Program-made: the position numbers and the translations under genes
In this document: one piece after another, positions 54,868 through 63,025 of the stretch
How positions within the stretch are numbered: position 1 is the first letter of the stretch
How the letters are laid out: every line of letters starts with the position of its first letter
Origin: Rhodothermus marinus
GTDB lineage: Bacteria > Bacteroidota > Rhodothermia > Rhodothermales > Rhodothermaceae
NCBI RefSeq assembly: GCF_009936275.1
Contig: NZ_AP019797.1
Location: forward strand, 2,959,890-3,023,889
Length of the DNA stretch: 64,000 bases
Reading direction: 5' to 3'
The notes under the pieces: model-generated
What the model was told of the DNA's origin: nothing
The model's input: the letters and a program-made list of their open reading frames with translations, nothing else
Databases searched by the model: none

Positions 54868-57531
54868 TCACTTCAGCAGCGTCATGCGCCGCACCAGTTG
54901 CCCGTCCGGCGTCTCCAGGCGGTAGAAGTACAGGCCGCTCGAGAGTCCCTGCGGCTCGAAGCGCACGGCATGCGTGCCGGCGGGCATTTCCCGATCCACG
55001 AGCCGGGCCACTTCGCGGCCCAGCAGGTCATAGACCACCAGCCGCACCTTGCCCGGCTGCGGGAGCGTGTAGCGGATGGTGGTCGCTTTATGGAACGGGT
55101 TCGGGTAGTTCTGCTCCAGCACGTAGCCTTCCGGCAGTGTGCTGCTTTCGGTCGCCACGATGTCCTGCTCGTAGTAGAGCACGATCACGTAGTCGATCAG
55201 CAGCCCGCCGCTGGCGCTGGTCACGGTGAGCGTGTACGTGCCGGCGCTGAGCCGCACCGTCTTGGAGGCCGTCTGGAACTTGAAGCGTGGCGACTGGGCT
55301 TCGGAGGCCGAGGTCCCCGTGGCCGCCGGGAACGACAGCTCGGCAACCTGCTGCCCATCGACCAGCAGCGCCCCAGTAGCGGCCGCCTCGGCCTGGTAGA
55401 AGATACGGGCCAGGCCGTTACGGACGTTGTCCGGCACTTCCAGCGTCCAGGTCACGCTACCGCCCGCGTCCAGCGAGGCCGCCTGCAGCCCGGAGGGACA
55501 GAAGGCATTCGGATCGTCGCACTCGATGCGGGCGGCAATCAGTTCCTCGGCGTTGGCCGGCGTGAGCGTGGCGACCACCTCGCCCGTGGAAACCTGCACG
55601 ACCTCGACCGAAGAGAACCACTGCCAGCCCCACGACGGTGCAATCTCCAGCGTGTGCTCACCGGCCGTCAACATGAGTGACCCCGCCACCAGATCGCTCT
55701 GGTGGATTTCCACCCATTCCCAGGTATTGGGCTGCAGTTTGAACTTGCACTCCGAGTTCGTGCTGTTCGTCGAGCAGAAGAAGAACTCGCCGTAGGTGTT
55801 CGTATTCCGCAGGCCGACGCCGTCGATCCGGATGTGCTGGCCGCGCTCGGTCTCATTGCCCATGTTCGTCTGCACGCGCAGCATGTACTCGCCGTCTTCC
55901 GGCACCGTGAAGCGCCAGAAGGCCCGACCGCTGCCTTCGAAGAAGAAGCTGGTGAAGCCCTCCACATTGTAGACGGAGCCGTTTTCAATCACACCGTCTT
56001 CACCCTCAACCAGCACCTGATCAACTGGCTGCTCGGGCGCTCCACCGGCCATTTCCTCGATGGCCTGGATGTAGGCATCCCGGTTGGCCAGATAGTTCTG
56101 CAGAGCGTCCGGGAACCAGTTCAGGTCACCCAGCGGCAGCCCGTCGGTCCCGGCGCTTTCCAGTTGCGGATGCGAATAGGAGAAGTCCTCCGGCACCGGC
56201 CAGATGTTGGCCTTCGGATCCGGATCGCGGCCCGGATCCCACACGACCAGCGCCCAGGGCGTGGGCGCTTCGTTGATCCACTGACTGATGAACTGCTGCA
56301 TCAGGTTGTAGACCTCCTGCGTGGTGGGCGCATTGGCGAGCTGCACTTCCAGGTTCGTGTTGTTTTCCATGACCATGCCGTCGTACAGCTCGAACCAGCG
56401 CGCCGTCGTATCGCTCACGAGCGGCTGCGAGCGCACGCCCAGCTGCTGGTGGATCTGGGCCACGGTCGGATCCAGCCACCAGTTGTTGTTGGCCAGCACG
56501 ATGCGCCGGTCCGTCTCCAGCCCGTAGCGCGAGGGGAGCGGCTGGATGCCGAAAATGCCGATATACTCGCAACACTGGCTGAAGTAGTCCGGATCGTTGC
56601 CGGCGCCTACCCAGCTATTGAGACGGTCCTGGTACTGTTGCTCACTTTCACCCTGCCAGAAGGGGTTGATCATCAGGTTGTTTGTCACGTAGGCCCGCTT
56701 CCAGAGGCCGCCCGCGTTGAAGTTGCGGCCGAAGTTCACCAGCGTGTTGTGGTTGAACAGGAAGTACTCGACCGGCGCGGCTTCCGACTGGAACGGGAAG
56801 GAAGTCAAATTGAAGAACGAATTGTTTTCAAAGATGACCGTATCGGCGCCGGCCTCCAGGCGGATGGCGCGGCCTTCCCAGATCTGGGTCGGCCCCACCA
56901 GGTTGCGGAACAGACAGTTCGTGATGATGATGTCGTTGCCTTCGGCCTTGAAGCCGAGGTGATGCCAGTCGTTCCGGTCGAAAACGACATGGTCGAAGAT
57001 GAACTTCGAGTTCTTCGAGTTGATGAGGATGGGTTCGTAGTTGGCCGTCACGCCCGAGTCGTCCTGGCCCATGAGCCACAGATTGCGCAGCTCGAGGCCG
57101 CCGTTGCCATCGCCGCTGCTTTCGATCATGAGCCCGTCCACCGTCCCGTCCTCGCGGCGGAAGCGCTGAATGATGGCCGGACCGCAGTCCTCGGTGCCGC
57201 TCTCCCCACAGACGTTCTCGCCGGTAGCAGCACCTTCCTCGGCGGTCTGGCCGATCAGGCGCAGGTTGAACTCGTTGTTGGAAATGTGCTCGGTGATCCA
57301 GTAGAACCCCCCTCGTTTGAGCTTGTAGATACGCCCCGCCGGACGCTCGGTATCGTTGGCCACCGTGTTGGTCAGGGCGTTCATGATGGGCAGGCCCTGT
57401 TCATCGGCCCACTCCACCACGCACTCGTCCTGATCGGTGGGACAGACCGTGTAGTCCTGGGCCGCAGCCGGCCTCGCGGCTGCCAGCAGTCCCACCAGCA
57501 GGATGCCGGTCAGGTAGTAGCGCGTTTGCAT
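54868..57531 (-). CDS. Secreted beta-helix-like protein with C-terminal secretion tail
   Basis: An 887-residue exported protein of unrecognised specific function. Signal peptide 1-25 (GILLVGLLAAARPAAAQ). About 60-420 looks like a right-handed parallel beta-helix (FIFDHVVFDRNDWHHLGF, IITNCLFRNLVGP, VIFENNSFFNLTSF, NHNTLVNFGRN), the fold of pectate-lyase-like enzymes and phage tailspikes. About 515-790 has two beta-sandwich, CBM-like domains (VEGEDGVIENGSVYNVEGF; GGSVTWTLEVPDNV). The last 88 residues (LEQNYPNPFHKATTIRYTL...GLSSGLYFYRLETPDGQLV) are a FlgD-like/type-A sorting domain of type 9-like secretion. GGAGG precedes the ATG at 57531. Next to a TonB receptor and mannan genes, it may bind or cleave mannan at the cell surface. 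Confidence 0.82.
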   Translation of the reverse strand: MQTRYYLTGILLVGLLAAARPAAAQDYTVCPTDQDECVVEWADEQGLPIMNALTNTVANDTERPAGRIYKLKRGGFYWITEHISNNEFNLRLIGQTAEEGAATGENVCGESGTEDCGPAIIQRFRREDGTVDGLMIESSGDGNGGLELRNLWLMGQDDSGVTANYEPILINSKNSKFIFDHVVFDRNDWHHLGFKAEGNDIIITNCLFRNLVGPTQIWEGRAIRLEAGADTVIFENNSFFNLTSFPFQSEAAPVEYFLFNHNTLVNFGRNFNAGGLWKRAYVTNNLMINPFWQGESEQQYQDRLNSWVGAGNDPDYFSQCCEYIGIFGIQPLPSRYGLETDRRIVLANNNWWLDPTVAQIHQQLGVRSQPLVSDTTARWFELYDGMVMENNTNLEVQLANAPTTQEVYNLMQQFISQWINEAPTPWALVVWDPGRDPDPKANIWPVPEDFSYSHPQLESAGTDGLPLGDLNWFPDALQNYLANRDAYIQAIEEMAGGAPEQPVDQVLVEGEDGVIENGSVYNVEGFTSFFFEGSGRAFWRFTVPEDGEYMLRVQTNMGNETERGQHIRIDGVGLRNTNTYGEFFFCSTNSTNSECKFKLQPNTWEWVEIHQSDLVAGSLMLTAGEHTLEIAPSWGWQWFSSVEVVQVSTGEVVATLTPANAEELIAARIECDDPNAFCPSGLQAASLDAGGSVTWTLEVPDNVRNGLARIFYQAEAAATGALLVDGQQVAELSFPAATGTSASEAQSPRFKFQTASKTVRLSAGTYTLTVTSASGGLLIDYVIVLYYEQDIVATESSTLPEGYVLEQNYPNPFHKATTIRYTLPQPGKVRLVVYDLLGREVARLVDREMPAGTHAVRFEPQGLSSGLYFYRLETPDGQLVRRMTLLK

Positions 57532-57584
57532 GGCCTCCTCCGTGTTTGGGTTGGGATGATGGTCACCTTCCGGGCAATTGTGCC

Positions 57585-60500
57585 TCAGAATCGATAGCGG
57601 AATCCGACGTCGATCGTATAGCCGTAGAGTTCTTTGTAGGCCAGATAGCGGCGCGTAAAGCTATAATCCGGGTCCTGCGTATTCTGGCCGGTGTATTGCT
57701 CGTCGGGCCGGTTATTCAGGTTGTTGAAGTTGGCATAGAGCTCCATGCCCGTCCCGATCTTCTGCCGCACCGACAGGTCGAATCGGGAATAGGGCCCCAC
57801 GAACACGTCGTTCAGCGGCTCACGCGGGTTGACCCAGCTGGCAATGTCGCTCTGGTAGAGGTAAGACAGCCGCGCCGAAAAACCCCGGTAATCGAAACCG
57901 ATGGTCATGTTGAACACGTGGGCTGCCTGTCCCGGCATGCGGCCGGTGCGGGTCGTATCGATGATGGAGTAGATGGTACGCGGGGGACGTCCCGGCAGAA
58001 TCTGCCGCTCTTTGCGGTAGTAGTGATAGGTCGTCTCCGAAAAGCCCCGCGTGTAGTTCAGGCTCAGCACGAGGCCTTTGAGCACGCCGGGCAGATAGGA
58101 GAAGTTGGTCTGCCATTCCAGCTCGTAGCCCCAGTATTTGGCCGGTTCGTCGTTGTTGACCGTGGTCTGGAGCTGCGGGCTGGCGCCGATCAGCCACTCG
58201 CGCGGCACGTTCGTGCCTTCCGGCACGCCGATCACCACCGTATCGCCGTTGACATCCCGGAACAGCTGGGCGGGGAATTCGACCTCGATCAGCAGATCGT
58301 CGATGCGTTTGTAGAAAGCCGAAATTCCAAACAATCCGAAGCGGGAGCTGGCCAGTTGCAGCGTGGCGTCGTAGTTCGTGGCGTGCGAGGGACGCAGCTT
58401 CGAGTTGGCCGCCCAGATGAACGAGCGCCAGGTGTTGATCGAGGTAATCGGTGCGTACTGGTAGTAGTTGGGCCGCGAGATGGTCTCGGTGCGGGCCAGC
58501 TTGACGGCCAGCCAGTCGACCGGCCGCACGTCCAGATGGACCATGGGCAGCCAGAAGATGTTCTCGCGCTCCACCTCCAGTTCGGCCAGATCGGCCGGGG
58601 GCGCGTACACAAATCCGGACGTAACTTCCCGGAAGCGCTGTCCCGTATAGCGCGAGTAGTCCCGCTCGTAGCGAATGCCCGGAATCAGCGTGACGTAGGG
58701 CCCGATCTTGAGCTGGGCCATGACGTAGGCGGCCTGATAGCGTTCGATGCCGTCGTAATCGCGACCCAGCGATTCGATCGTATTGTTCTGGTATTCGGCC
58801 TGGCAGGGCGGTGCCTGCAGCGCCCGCGTCAGTTCCATGAGCAGGTCTTCGTCGGCGATCGGTCCCAGCCCGAACTGCCCCTCGCCGAACTCCCCTTCTC
58901 GTTTGTAGTCCTTCTGGATAAGGGCGATCGGGAGTCCGGGCACGCCGTAGACCGAGTCGGCAATCTGATAGCGCTCCTCCCACTCGGGGCCCAGCGTCTC
59001 CAGCAGACACTGCTCGACCGTATCACTCGGATACCGCAGGCCCTGCCGGCCGTTGCGTTCGCGGTCGAACGTGCGCGACAACCAGCGCAGCTTACCGCCC
59101 AGCTTCACGTAACCCGAAACCCATCCGAAGTGGAACGGCCGCTGGAAATTGGCCTGAATGCCATACTGGTCTTCGTCCAGGCGCTCGGAATCCACCCAGA
59201 TCGAGGTGAGCTGCATGGTCGAATCGTGACGCACCAGACTCCAGACGCTGTCGGGCGAAAGACCGAACAACTCGGCCCGCCCTACGCTCAGCGCCGTGCC
59301 ATCGCGTCCAAACTCCCAGATGTAGTTATGCGGCGACCGACGCCGGGAAATGGTATAGAAGGCCTGTGCATCGTATTTGAAGCTACCCCGGTCCTGCTCG
59401 ATCCCCAGCCCACTGGTGAGAATGGCTGTGCGCGTGTCGTAATCCTCCACACTGGCATCCAGGCTGCCGACCGAAGGGGCATAACGGCGCACAAATACAT
59501 CGTCACGCAGCTCATTGTAGAAAATGTTGCCCTGCAGGCGCCCGTTGGGAATGTTGTAGTCCAGCAGCAGACTGCCGCCCAAACGGCCGCGGAAGACGGT
59601 CTCCTCCCGCAGGTTGAAGCTGTTGAACCGGGGTTCTCGCTGACCGGTCAGCGGATTGATGTCGTCGGCCGTCCAGTTGATGCCCAGTTTGTCGGCGCTC
59701 CGGTTGTAGCGATCCGCGTTGAACGTGGCGATCACGCCCAGCCGCTCACCCAGAAAGCGGTTGCTGGCTGTTCCGACAAGCTTGTAGTTCCCCAGATACT
59801 GCTGCAGCCCGGCATAGCCACCGGTGGCCAGCACGTCGAAATGCCAGCCCGAAGGCGCGCTCCGAAGCCGCAGGTCGATGTTCCCGCCCACGGCATCGGC
59901 GTCCATGTCCGGCGTGATCGCCTTGCGCACCTCGATCCCGTCCAGAATGTTCGACGAGATCAGCGACAGATCGACCTGACGATTGGAAGGATCGGTATCG
60001 GGCAATCGCACGCCGTTGACCGTGACCGTGTTGTATTTGGGCAGCAGGCCGCGGATGGCCACGTTCGTGGCCTCGCCCCCGGAGCGCAGGATCACGACGC
60101 CCGGCAGACGTCCGATCGACTCGGCCGCGTTGTTGTCGGGCAATTCCAGAATGCGGTCGCGCGAGACCACGTTCTTGACCACCACATCCGAGAACTGCTC
60201 GTTGATGGCGGCCAGCTGTCCGGCCACCTGCGCCGTGATGACCACTTCCTGCCCGACAATCCCTTCCCAGACGAGCTGGATGTTGACCTCGACCTCCGAT
60301 GCGCCCTCGGCGACCGTCACGGGCACCTCCTCGGTGCGATAACCGAGGTACGAAATCACCAGCGTATACTGTCCGGGCGCCACGTTGGGAATTACAAACC
60401 GACCATCCACATCGGTGGCGCTTCCCCGCACGGTGCCTTTGATCACGACATTGGCGCCCGGAAGCGGATCACCCGTGTCCCGGTCGGTCACCGTCCCCCG

Positions 60501-60590
60501 GATCACCTGCCCGTGGACCACCCCCACCAGCAGCAACCACATTCCCAGCGCCAGCCAGCGCTTCAGCATCAGACGTTTCCGTGCACACAT
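57585..60590 (-). CDS. TonB-dependent receptor (outer-membrane glycan importer)
   Basis: A 1001-residue outer-membrane protein. Signal peptide about 1-28 (LALGMWLLLVGVVHGQ). A carboxypeptidase-regulatory-like domain follows (about 30-110, RGTVTDRDTGDPLPGANVVI), then the plug (about 140-240, SDVVVKNVVSRDRILELPDN, VAIRGLLPKYNTVTVNGVRLP), and a 22-strand barrel ending ...YGYTIDVGFRYRF with terminal Phe. The PDNNAAESIGRLPGV plug form is that of the TonB/sucrose-type receptors without a SusD partner. No SusD-like gene is present. It is the first gene of the mannan locus (53 bases before the secreted protein). ATG at 60590 is chosen; GTG at 60602 is possible. Confidence 0.9.
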   Translation of the reverse strand: MCARKRLMLKRWLALGMWLLLVGVVHGQVIRGTVTDRDTGDPLPGANVVIKGTVRGSATDVDGRFVIPNVAPGQYTLVISYLGYRTEEVPVTVAEGASEVEVNIQLVWEGIVGQEVVITAQVAGQLAAINEQFSDVVVKNVVSRDRILELPDNNAAESIGRLPGVVILRSGGEATNVAIRGLLPKYNTVTVNGVRLPDTDPSNRQVDLSLISSNILDGIEVRKAITPDMDADAVGGNIDLRLRSAPSGWHFDVLATGGYAGLQQYLGNYKLVGTASNRFLGERLGVIATFNADRYNRSADKLGINWTADDINPLTGQREPRFNSFNLREETVFRGRLGGSLLLDYNIPNGRLQGNIFYNELRDDVFVRRYAPSVGSLDASVEDYDTRTAILTSGLGIEQDRGSFKYDAQAFYTISRRRSPHNYIWEFGRDGTALSVGRAELFGLSPDSVWSLVRHDSTMQLTSIWVDSERLDEDQYGIQANFQRPFHFGWVSGYVKLGGKLRWLSRTFDRERNGRQGLRYPSDTVEQCLLETLGPEWEERYQIADSVYGVPGLPIALIQKDYKREGEFGEGQFGLGPIADEDLLMELTRALQAPPCQAEYQNNTIESLGRDYDGIERYQAAYVMAQLKIGPYVTLIPGIRYERDYSRYTGQRFREVTSGFVYAPPADLAELEVERENIFWLPMVHLDVRPVDWLAVKLARTETISRPNYYQYAPITSINTWRSFIWAANSKLRPSHATNYDATLQLASSRFGLFGISAFYKRIDDLLIEVEFPAQLFRDVNGDTVVIGVPEGTNVPREWLIGASPQLQTTVNNDEPAKYWGYELEWQTNFSYLPGVLKGLVLSLNYTRGFSETTYHYYRKERQILPGRPPRTIYSIIDTTRTGRMPGQAAHVFNMTIGFDYRGFSARLSYLYQSDIASWVNPREPLNDVFVGPYSRFDLSVRQKIGTGMELYANFNNLNNRPDEQYTGQNTQDPDYSFTRRYLAYKELYGYTIDVGFRYRF

Positions 60591-60845
60591 GGGTCTTTTC
60601 ACGAAACCGTTTCTTTCGGCCGCAGAGCCGATTTCAATTAATCAATTTACTTGACTAACGTACTATATACTCAAATTGACGAAATATTGCAAGGCACGAA
60701 ATCCGGTAGGGCTTCCATATTCACAGAATCACAACAAACCGCTCAATTCCCCGTAACGACGAGAAATTATCCGGATCTTTTTAAACAAATGGATTGCTTA
60801 AAGTTTATCTTAGAGGTATTTACAAGCATCGCACGGCACCACGCT
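60591..60845. promoter_or_regulatory. A/T-rich divergent control region of the mannan locus
   Basis: A gap of about 255 bases between the minus-strand TonB receptor and the plus-strand ROK regulator. It is far richer in A/T than its surroundings (60630-60690 and 60780-60825). On the minus strand TTG (about 60690) lies 20 bases before TATATAG (about 60665), a weak promoter pattern for the receptor. Half-sites TCAATT (60632 region) and AATTGA (60673 region) are in inverted orientation and could be operator parts for the regulator. An open frame runs through 60651-60845 ahead of the regulator, but it is probably not coding. Confidence 0.4.
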
Positions 60846-62099
60846 ATGCTGCTGGGCACCAATCTCAAGTACGCCAAGGCCTACAACTTCCGGATCGTGC
60901 TGGAGACGATCCGGCGCTTCGGACCCATCTCGCGGGCCGAAGTGGCCCGTCGCACGGAACTCACGGCCCAGACCGTCTCGAACATCACGCGGGAGCTGCT
61001 CGATATGGGCCTCATCTACGAGGCCGAACGGCTCCGCGACGGCCGCGGCGCCCCTTCGATCCAGCTGGCCATCAATCCCGACGGCGCCTACTCCATCGGG
61101 CTCGACCTGGACCGTGACCACCTGACCGCGCTGCTCGTCGATTTTGCCGGGCAGATCCGCCACCGCATCCATCAGACGCTGGACGGGGCGCTACCGCCCG
61201 ACAAGGCCATGGACCTCCTGGCCCGCACGGCCGAAACGCTGCTGCAGGAAACCGGCCTTCCCCGCGAAAAAGTCTGGGGCGTCGGCGTGGGCATTCCCGG
61301 TCCGCTGGACGTCTCTGAAGACGGCCACGTCACCAACGTGGCCAACCCCAAAGCCTTCCCCGGCTGGCACCGCGTGCCGGTCGTCGAAATCCTGGAGCGG
61401 CGTCTGGAGCTGCCGGTCTTTCTGGAAAACAACGCCACGGCCGCGGCCATCGGCGAACGCTGGTACGGCGCCGGCCAGCACATCGCCACCTTCTTCTACG
61501 TGTTTTTCAGCGAAGGGCTCGGCGGCGGCCTCATCTTCAACGGACAGCCCTACGACGGACATTCTGGTAACGCCGGCGAACTGGGCTACTGCTACCTGCC
61601 GCCCGAGGTGCTCACCGCCGAAGACCTGACCGTCTTCAAAAAACCGCACCTGGGCATCCTCTTCAACGTACCGCGCCTTTACCGCCGCCTCGAGGCGGCC
61701 GGCCACACGGCCCAGAGCCTGGAAGATCTGGAACAACTCTTCCAGGAGAAAAACCCGATCCTGCTCGACTGGCTGCACACAGGCCTGGAACACCTGGCCC
61801 CGATCATCCTGGCCGTCGAGTACATCCTCGATCCCGAGGCCATCTTCTTCGGCGGTCGGCTTCCGGAGCCGATCATGACCTATATTATTGAATGGTTGAC
61901 GCAGCGGCTGGCCGCGCTGCGCATCGAAGAAAAGCCACCGGTGCGGCTGCTGCCGGGCACGGCCGGCGTCGATGCGGCCGCGCTTGGTCTGGCCACACTC
62001 CCCCTCTACATCCAGCTGGCCCCGGGCCTGCACGTGCTGCTGAAGACCGGGGATGGCGAAGCGCCAGCACGCGGACGCGCTTCGAGCGCCGCACGCTAA
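60846..62099 (+). CDS. ROK-family transcriptional regulator (NagC/Mlc type)
   Basis: A 417-residue regulator. Winged helix-turn-helix at the N-terminus (about 10-70: FRIVLETIRRFGPISRAEVARRTELTAQTVSNITRELLDMGLI), then a ROK sugar-sensing domain (about 85-380) with GVGVGIPGPLDV and LENNATAAAIGERW and GLGGGLIFNGQPYDGHSGNAGELGY. The Cys-rich Zn motif of sugar kinases (CxCGxxGC) is absent, as expected for a regulator. ATG at 60846 fits the family start better than the upstream open frame. It is divergent from the mannan uptake genes and is probably their repressor, released by a manno-oligosaccharide or glucose/mannose derivative. Confidence 0.88.
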   Translation: MLLGTNLKYAKAYNFRIVLETIRRFGPISRAEVARRTELTAQTVSNITRELLDMGLIYEAERLRDGRGAPSIQLAINPDGAYSIGLDLDRDHLTALLVDFAGQIRHRIHQTLDGALPPDKAMDLLARTAETLLQETGLPREKVWGVGVGIPGPLDVSEDGHVTNVANPKAFPGWHRVPVVEILERRLELPVFLENNATAAAIGERWYGAGQHIATFFYVFFSEGLGGGLIFNGQPYDGHSGNAGELGYCYLPPEVLTAEDLTVFKKPHLGILFNVPRLYRRLEAAGHTAQSLEDLEQLFQEKNPILLDWLHTGLEHLAPIILAVEYILDPEAIFFGGRLPEPIMTYIIEWLTQRLAALRIEEKPPVRLLPGTAGVDAAALGLATLPLYIQLAPGLHVLLKTGDGEAPARGRASSAAR

Positions 62100-63025
62100 T
62101 CCTCGGGTGCGAAAAGAAACCGGCGCACCTGCGCGACAAAGGCTTCCGCCTGCTCCAGCACCAGCAGGTGTCCGGCTTCGGGGAGCATCACGCCCTGAGC
62201 ATTCGGCAAGCGTTCCAGCGCCAGCCGGAGCATATCGGCCGGAGTTTCGGCGGGGCGGAAGAAGCGATTGGGGATGAGCAGGTCGTTTTCGCCGAAAACC
62301 ACCAGCACCGGGTGTTGCACCTGCGGCAGGTGTTCGAAAACCGGCTCGTCCAGCATGCCGGCCACAGCCCGGGCGTTGGCTTCGGCGTAGGCGCGGAAAT
62401 CCGGACGCTCCTGGATCTGCGCACGCTGGGTCAGCAACCATCCGAACCGATCCGAATTCCAGCGGGCAAAATTGCGCCGGACATTCTGCTCGTAAAGCGC
62501 CGCCGGCATCGAAGCAATGGCTTCGGCCGTAAACAGCGCTTTCAGTTGAGCAGCGGCTTCCGGCGTGAAGGTTTCGATTCCGGCCGGCGCAGCCAGCACC
62601 AGCCGCCGGATGCGATTCGGATGCCGAAGGGCCATCATCAGCGCGACCTGTCCCCCCATCGACAGCCCCACCACATCCACCTGCGCCAGTTCCAGCATGT
62701 CCAGCCAGGCCACCAGCACGTCGGCGTAGAACGAGGGCGTGGCCGGAACGCCATCCTTGTCCGAAAGCCCAAAACCCGGCAAATCCGGCGCCAGCACACG
62801 CGCCTGCGTGGCAAGGCGGGGGATGATTTCCCGCCAGACCGACAGGTTCGTTCCCAGTCCGTGCACGAGCACGACCGGAGGGCCGGGGGTTCGGCTGTCG
62901 TGGTACACCACTCGGTAGTTGCGCACCACGGCGGTATCGAGCCTGTCGGGATAGCCCACAAGCGGCTGGGCCACCGCACCGGTTGCCAGAAGCAGCATCA
63001 TTGCCAGCAGTCCAATCTTTTTCAT
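62096..63025 (-). CDS. Exported alpha/beta hydrolase
   Basis: A 309-residue hydrolase with signal peptide 1-20 (LLAMMLLLATGAVAQ). Oxyanion motif VVLVHGLGTN, nucleophile elbow GLSMGGQ with S122, acidic residue in VFGENDLLIP, and His in EAGHLLVLEQ. This is the epoxide-hydrolase/esterase-like layout with a cap between about 140 and 230. The substrate is unknown; related enzymes are carboxylesterases or haloperoxidase-like. Its ATG overlaps the stop of the acyl-CoA synthetase by one base (TGATG), so it follows that gene in one unit. Its stop overlaps the regulator's stop region by 4 bases (convergent). Confidence 0.85.
   Translation of the reverse strand: MKKIGLLAMMLLLATGAVAQPLVGYPDRLDTAVVRNYRVVYHDSRTPGPPVVLVHGLGTNLSVWREIIPRLATQARVLAPDLPGFGLSDKDGVPATPSFYADVLVAWLDMLELAQVDVVGLSMGGQVALMMALRHPNRIRRLVLAAPAGIETFTPEAAAQLKALFTAEAIASMPAALYEQNVRRNFARWNSDRFGWLLTQRAQIQERPDFRAYAEANARAVAGMLDEPVFEHLPQVQHPVLVVFGENDLLIPNRFFRPAETPADMLRLALERLPNAQGVMLPEAGHLLVLEQAEAFVAQVRRFLFAPED

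Noticed and set aside
57546-60641. A plus-strand open frame of about 1000 codons opposite the TonB receptor.
   Set aside because: High GC content leaves long antisense frames free of stops. The minus strand has signal peptide, plug and barrel motifs, the plus strand has none.
60651-60845. A 65-codon N-terminal extension of the ROK regulator.
   Set aside because: The sequence is A/T-rich like a control region, and family proteins start close to the winged helix that follows 60846.
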